The notes beneath the pieces are model-generated. The model did not search any database. It was not told the DNA's origin and saw nothing but the letters and a program-made list of their open reading frames with translations. Below, in pieces: positions 5,318-6,663 of a DNA stretch of 6,663 bases (its first letter is position 1; each line of letters opens with the position of its first letter). The stretch is from NCBI GenBank assembly GCA_013202535.1, contig JABMRP010001241.1:1-6663 (forward strand), read 5' to 3'. This stretch comes from Planctomycetota bacterium. GTDB lineage: Bacteria; Planctomycetota; Planctomycetia; Pirellulales; Thermoguttaceae. The translations under genes were made by a program, and so were the position numbers.

Positions 5318-6663
5318 ATGATGCACACAATCAAGATCGCGTTTGTTGTCGGGGTGTCCCTTCTCCTTGGCGGTGTAAGTACTGCTCGGGCGGGCATTAT
5401 CGAAGACCTTGGCCCGGAGATGTGGTTCGACGCGACGGTCGCGTCCAGTATCACGGCCAACGGCACGAATCAGGTCACCTCCTGGGCCGACCTGGCAAGC
5501 GGAGGCAGGGTCGCGACTGCGGGGGCCAGTACCAATGTTTTGCTTGGCAACAACGGGCCGTACGGCACGCCGTCGATCGACTTCACCGCCGCCGGAACCA
5601 TGGGCTTCAGTGCGAACCAAATCTCGACAGGGAAAACTGTTTTCACCCTGTTTCAGTCGGATGATACGAATATCGCTTGGACGAACCCGATCGGCGGCAA
5701 CTTACATCTCACCGACGGCGACCACAAAGGCTATCGGGCGATGGTTCGTAGCGGTGGCGCGTTTTACATCAACCCGCAACTTAGCCACGTCAACGAGTGG
5801 GCCATCCAAACGATGGAATACGACATCGCCGACCGGTATTCTCTTTGGGTGGACGGCAACTTGGAGGGAACGCTCACCAATACCAATTCCACCACCGATT
5901 TCCAAGGACTCGGCCACAACGGCTTCAACGGCAGCATTGCACAAGTCGTCGTGTTTGATGGTGCATTGACCGACGTCCAGCGGCAAGGAGTCGAGCAGCA
6001 GATGATGTTGAGCCTCGCCAGTACGATCCACGTCGGCGGCGAGAACACTATCGGCACCGACATACTGACCGGCACGCAGGACAACGAGGTGACAATACAG
6101 GGAATCGACGGGGCAAGAGTCGTGAAGATTACCCAGAACTTGCCGGGTAAGCCGCTGATGTTGGGCGAAGTGCAGGCTATTGAAACCGGCACTTTGACCA
6201 ATGTGGCACTTGGCGAATCCGCGTCGCAATCCACACGATTGGACCTGAACAATTACGGTCCGGAGTTGGCAATCGACAATAACACGGGCAATTTCTCGCA
6301 CACCATCGACGGCCAGGGCGAGTGGTGGCAGGTCGAGCTCGCGGCCGATGCGGACCTCGACAAGCTGACCATCTTCAGCCGCGTCGGCTGCTGCAACCAG
6401 GGCCGCACCGCCGATATCCAGGTCCAGGTCTTTGGCGATGTCGGGCTGACCAATATGCTGTTCGACGAGCAAGTGCTGGGCATCGGCACCAGCGACGTCC
6501 GCGACGTGCCACTGGGCACGCTCGTAAGCGCCGACTTGGTCGCCAAACTGGCGGACGTCAACACGTACGTGTTTGAACTCGACGGCAGCGACCATGACCA
6601 GTTGACCGTCGACAACCCCGACCCGAGCGTGTTCACGACGATCCTCGACGTCAACAACGCCAC
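5318..6663 (+). CDS. Secreted LamG/fucolectin-like carbohydrate-binding protein, 3' end outside window
   Basis: An open frame with no stop to the window edge (448 full codons), probably exported and binding glycans at or outside the cell surface. Two in-frame ATGs (5318, 5321) are possible; AAAGAG (5305-5310) is 7 bases before the first and GGAAG (5312-5316) 4 before the second. Residues 1-25 are a signal peptide (charged start, hydrophobic stretch, ARA before G26). Residues ~30-233 resemble a LamG/concanavalin-like jelly roll (EMWFDAT, SWADLASGG, YSLWVDGNLEGT, GSIAQVVVFDGALTDVQ). Residues ~265-290 (RVVKITQ...LMLGEVQAIE) look like the end of an F5/8-type module. Residues ~294-373 are a fucolectin/F5-8C-like galactose-binding domain: NVALGESASQS, AIDNNTG, WWQVEL (336-341), IFSRVGCCNQGR with the Cys pair 358-359. 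The rest (DQLTVDNPDPSVF) recalls planctomycete autotransporter-style or PEP-CTERM proteins; the anchor would be downstream. No enzyme domain is visible. Confidence 0.88.
   Translation, partial: MMHTIKIAFVVGVSLLLGGVSTARAGIIEDLGPEMWFDATVASSITANGTNQVTSWADLASGGRVATAGASTNVLLGNNGPYGTPSIDFTAAGTMGFSANQISTGKTVFTLFQSDDTNIAWTNPIGGNLHLTDGDHKGYRAMVRSGGAFYINPQLSHVNEWAIQTMEYDIADRYSLWVDGNLEGTLTNTNSTTDFQGLGHNGFNGSIAQVVVFDGALTDVQRQGVEQQMMLSLASTIHVGGENTIGTDILTGTQDNEVTIQGIDGARVVKITQNLPGKPLMLGEVQAIETGTLTNVALGESASQSTRLDLNNYGPELAIDNNTGNFSHTIDGQGEWWQVELAADADLDKLTIFSRVGCCNQGRTADIQVQVFGDVGLTNMLFDEQVLGIGTSDVRDVPLGTLVSADLVAKLADVNTYVFELDGSDHDQLTVDNPDPSVFTTILDVNNA

Noticed and set aside
5702..6595. 297-codon minus-strand frame, and plus-strand frame 5409-5969, within the secreted-protein gene
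   Set aside because: Both are out-of-frame readings of the open secreted-protein frame, which has a signal peptide, a start with ribosome binding site and two recognisable domains.

Overview
The window is GC-rich (roughly 60% by eye) and looks like chromosomal DNA of a planctomycete. The clues are the style of the tyrosine-recombinase C-terminus (a SDFL...DFH..RH core, LARHSDIRLT, and a tail running into a tRNA gene) and a secreted LamG-plus-fucolectin-like protein of the kind common in Pirellulales-type genomes. The assignment is an inference; there is no rRNA or marker gene here.

Region 1 (about 1-905) is the edge of an integrated element. An integrase gene enters from the left without its start, reads through its catalytic H-x-x-R, H and Tyr residues, and continues without a stop across a complete tRNA-Arg(CCG) gene on the opposite strand (771-844). 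The tRNA 3' end points into the integrase, the usual geometry of a tRNA attachment site, so the element should extend leftwards out of the window. Between the catalytic core and the tRNA, 205 bp hold nine copies of one 5-bp word in two opposed groups. These are candidate recombinase arm sites.

Region 2 (905-1386) has no convincing gene. Its right half is the leader of the next gene, with a TATAAT-like box, three copies of an AACCT(A)TTACAT motif and a small hairpin.

Region 3 (1387-5058) has three genes on the + strand. The first is a 603-residue radical SAM protein with an N-terminal B12-binding-like fold. The second is a small membrane histidine kinase with almost no extracytoplasmic sensor. 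The third is an OmpR/PhoB-type response regulator. Kinase and regulator lie 37 bp apart and form a two-component pair. The radical SAM gene lies 107 bp upstream, and a strong 12-bp dyad lies just before the kinase, so whether all three are co-transcribed is open.

Region 4 (5059-6663) is a 259-bp spacer, then the first 448 codons of a secreted protein that runs off the right edge without a stop: signal peptide, LamG/concanavalin-like domain, fucolectin/F5-8C-like domain. It is probably a cell-surface or extracellular carbohydrate-binding protein. A link to the two-component system is only positional.

No CRISPR array, rRNA or complete insertion sequence was seen. The most unusual signals are the DNA-level repeat cluster beside the tRNA attachment site, the three-copy leader motif and the dyad at the kinase start.
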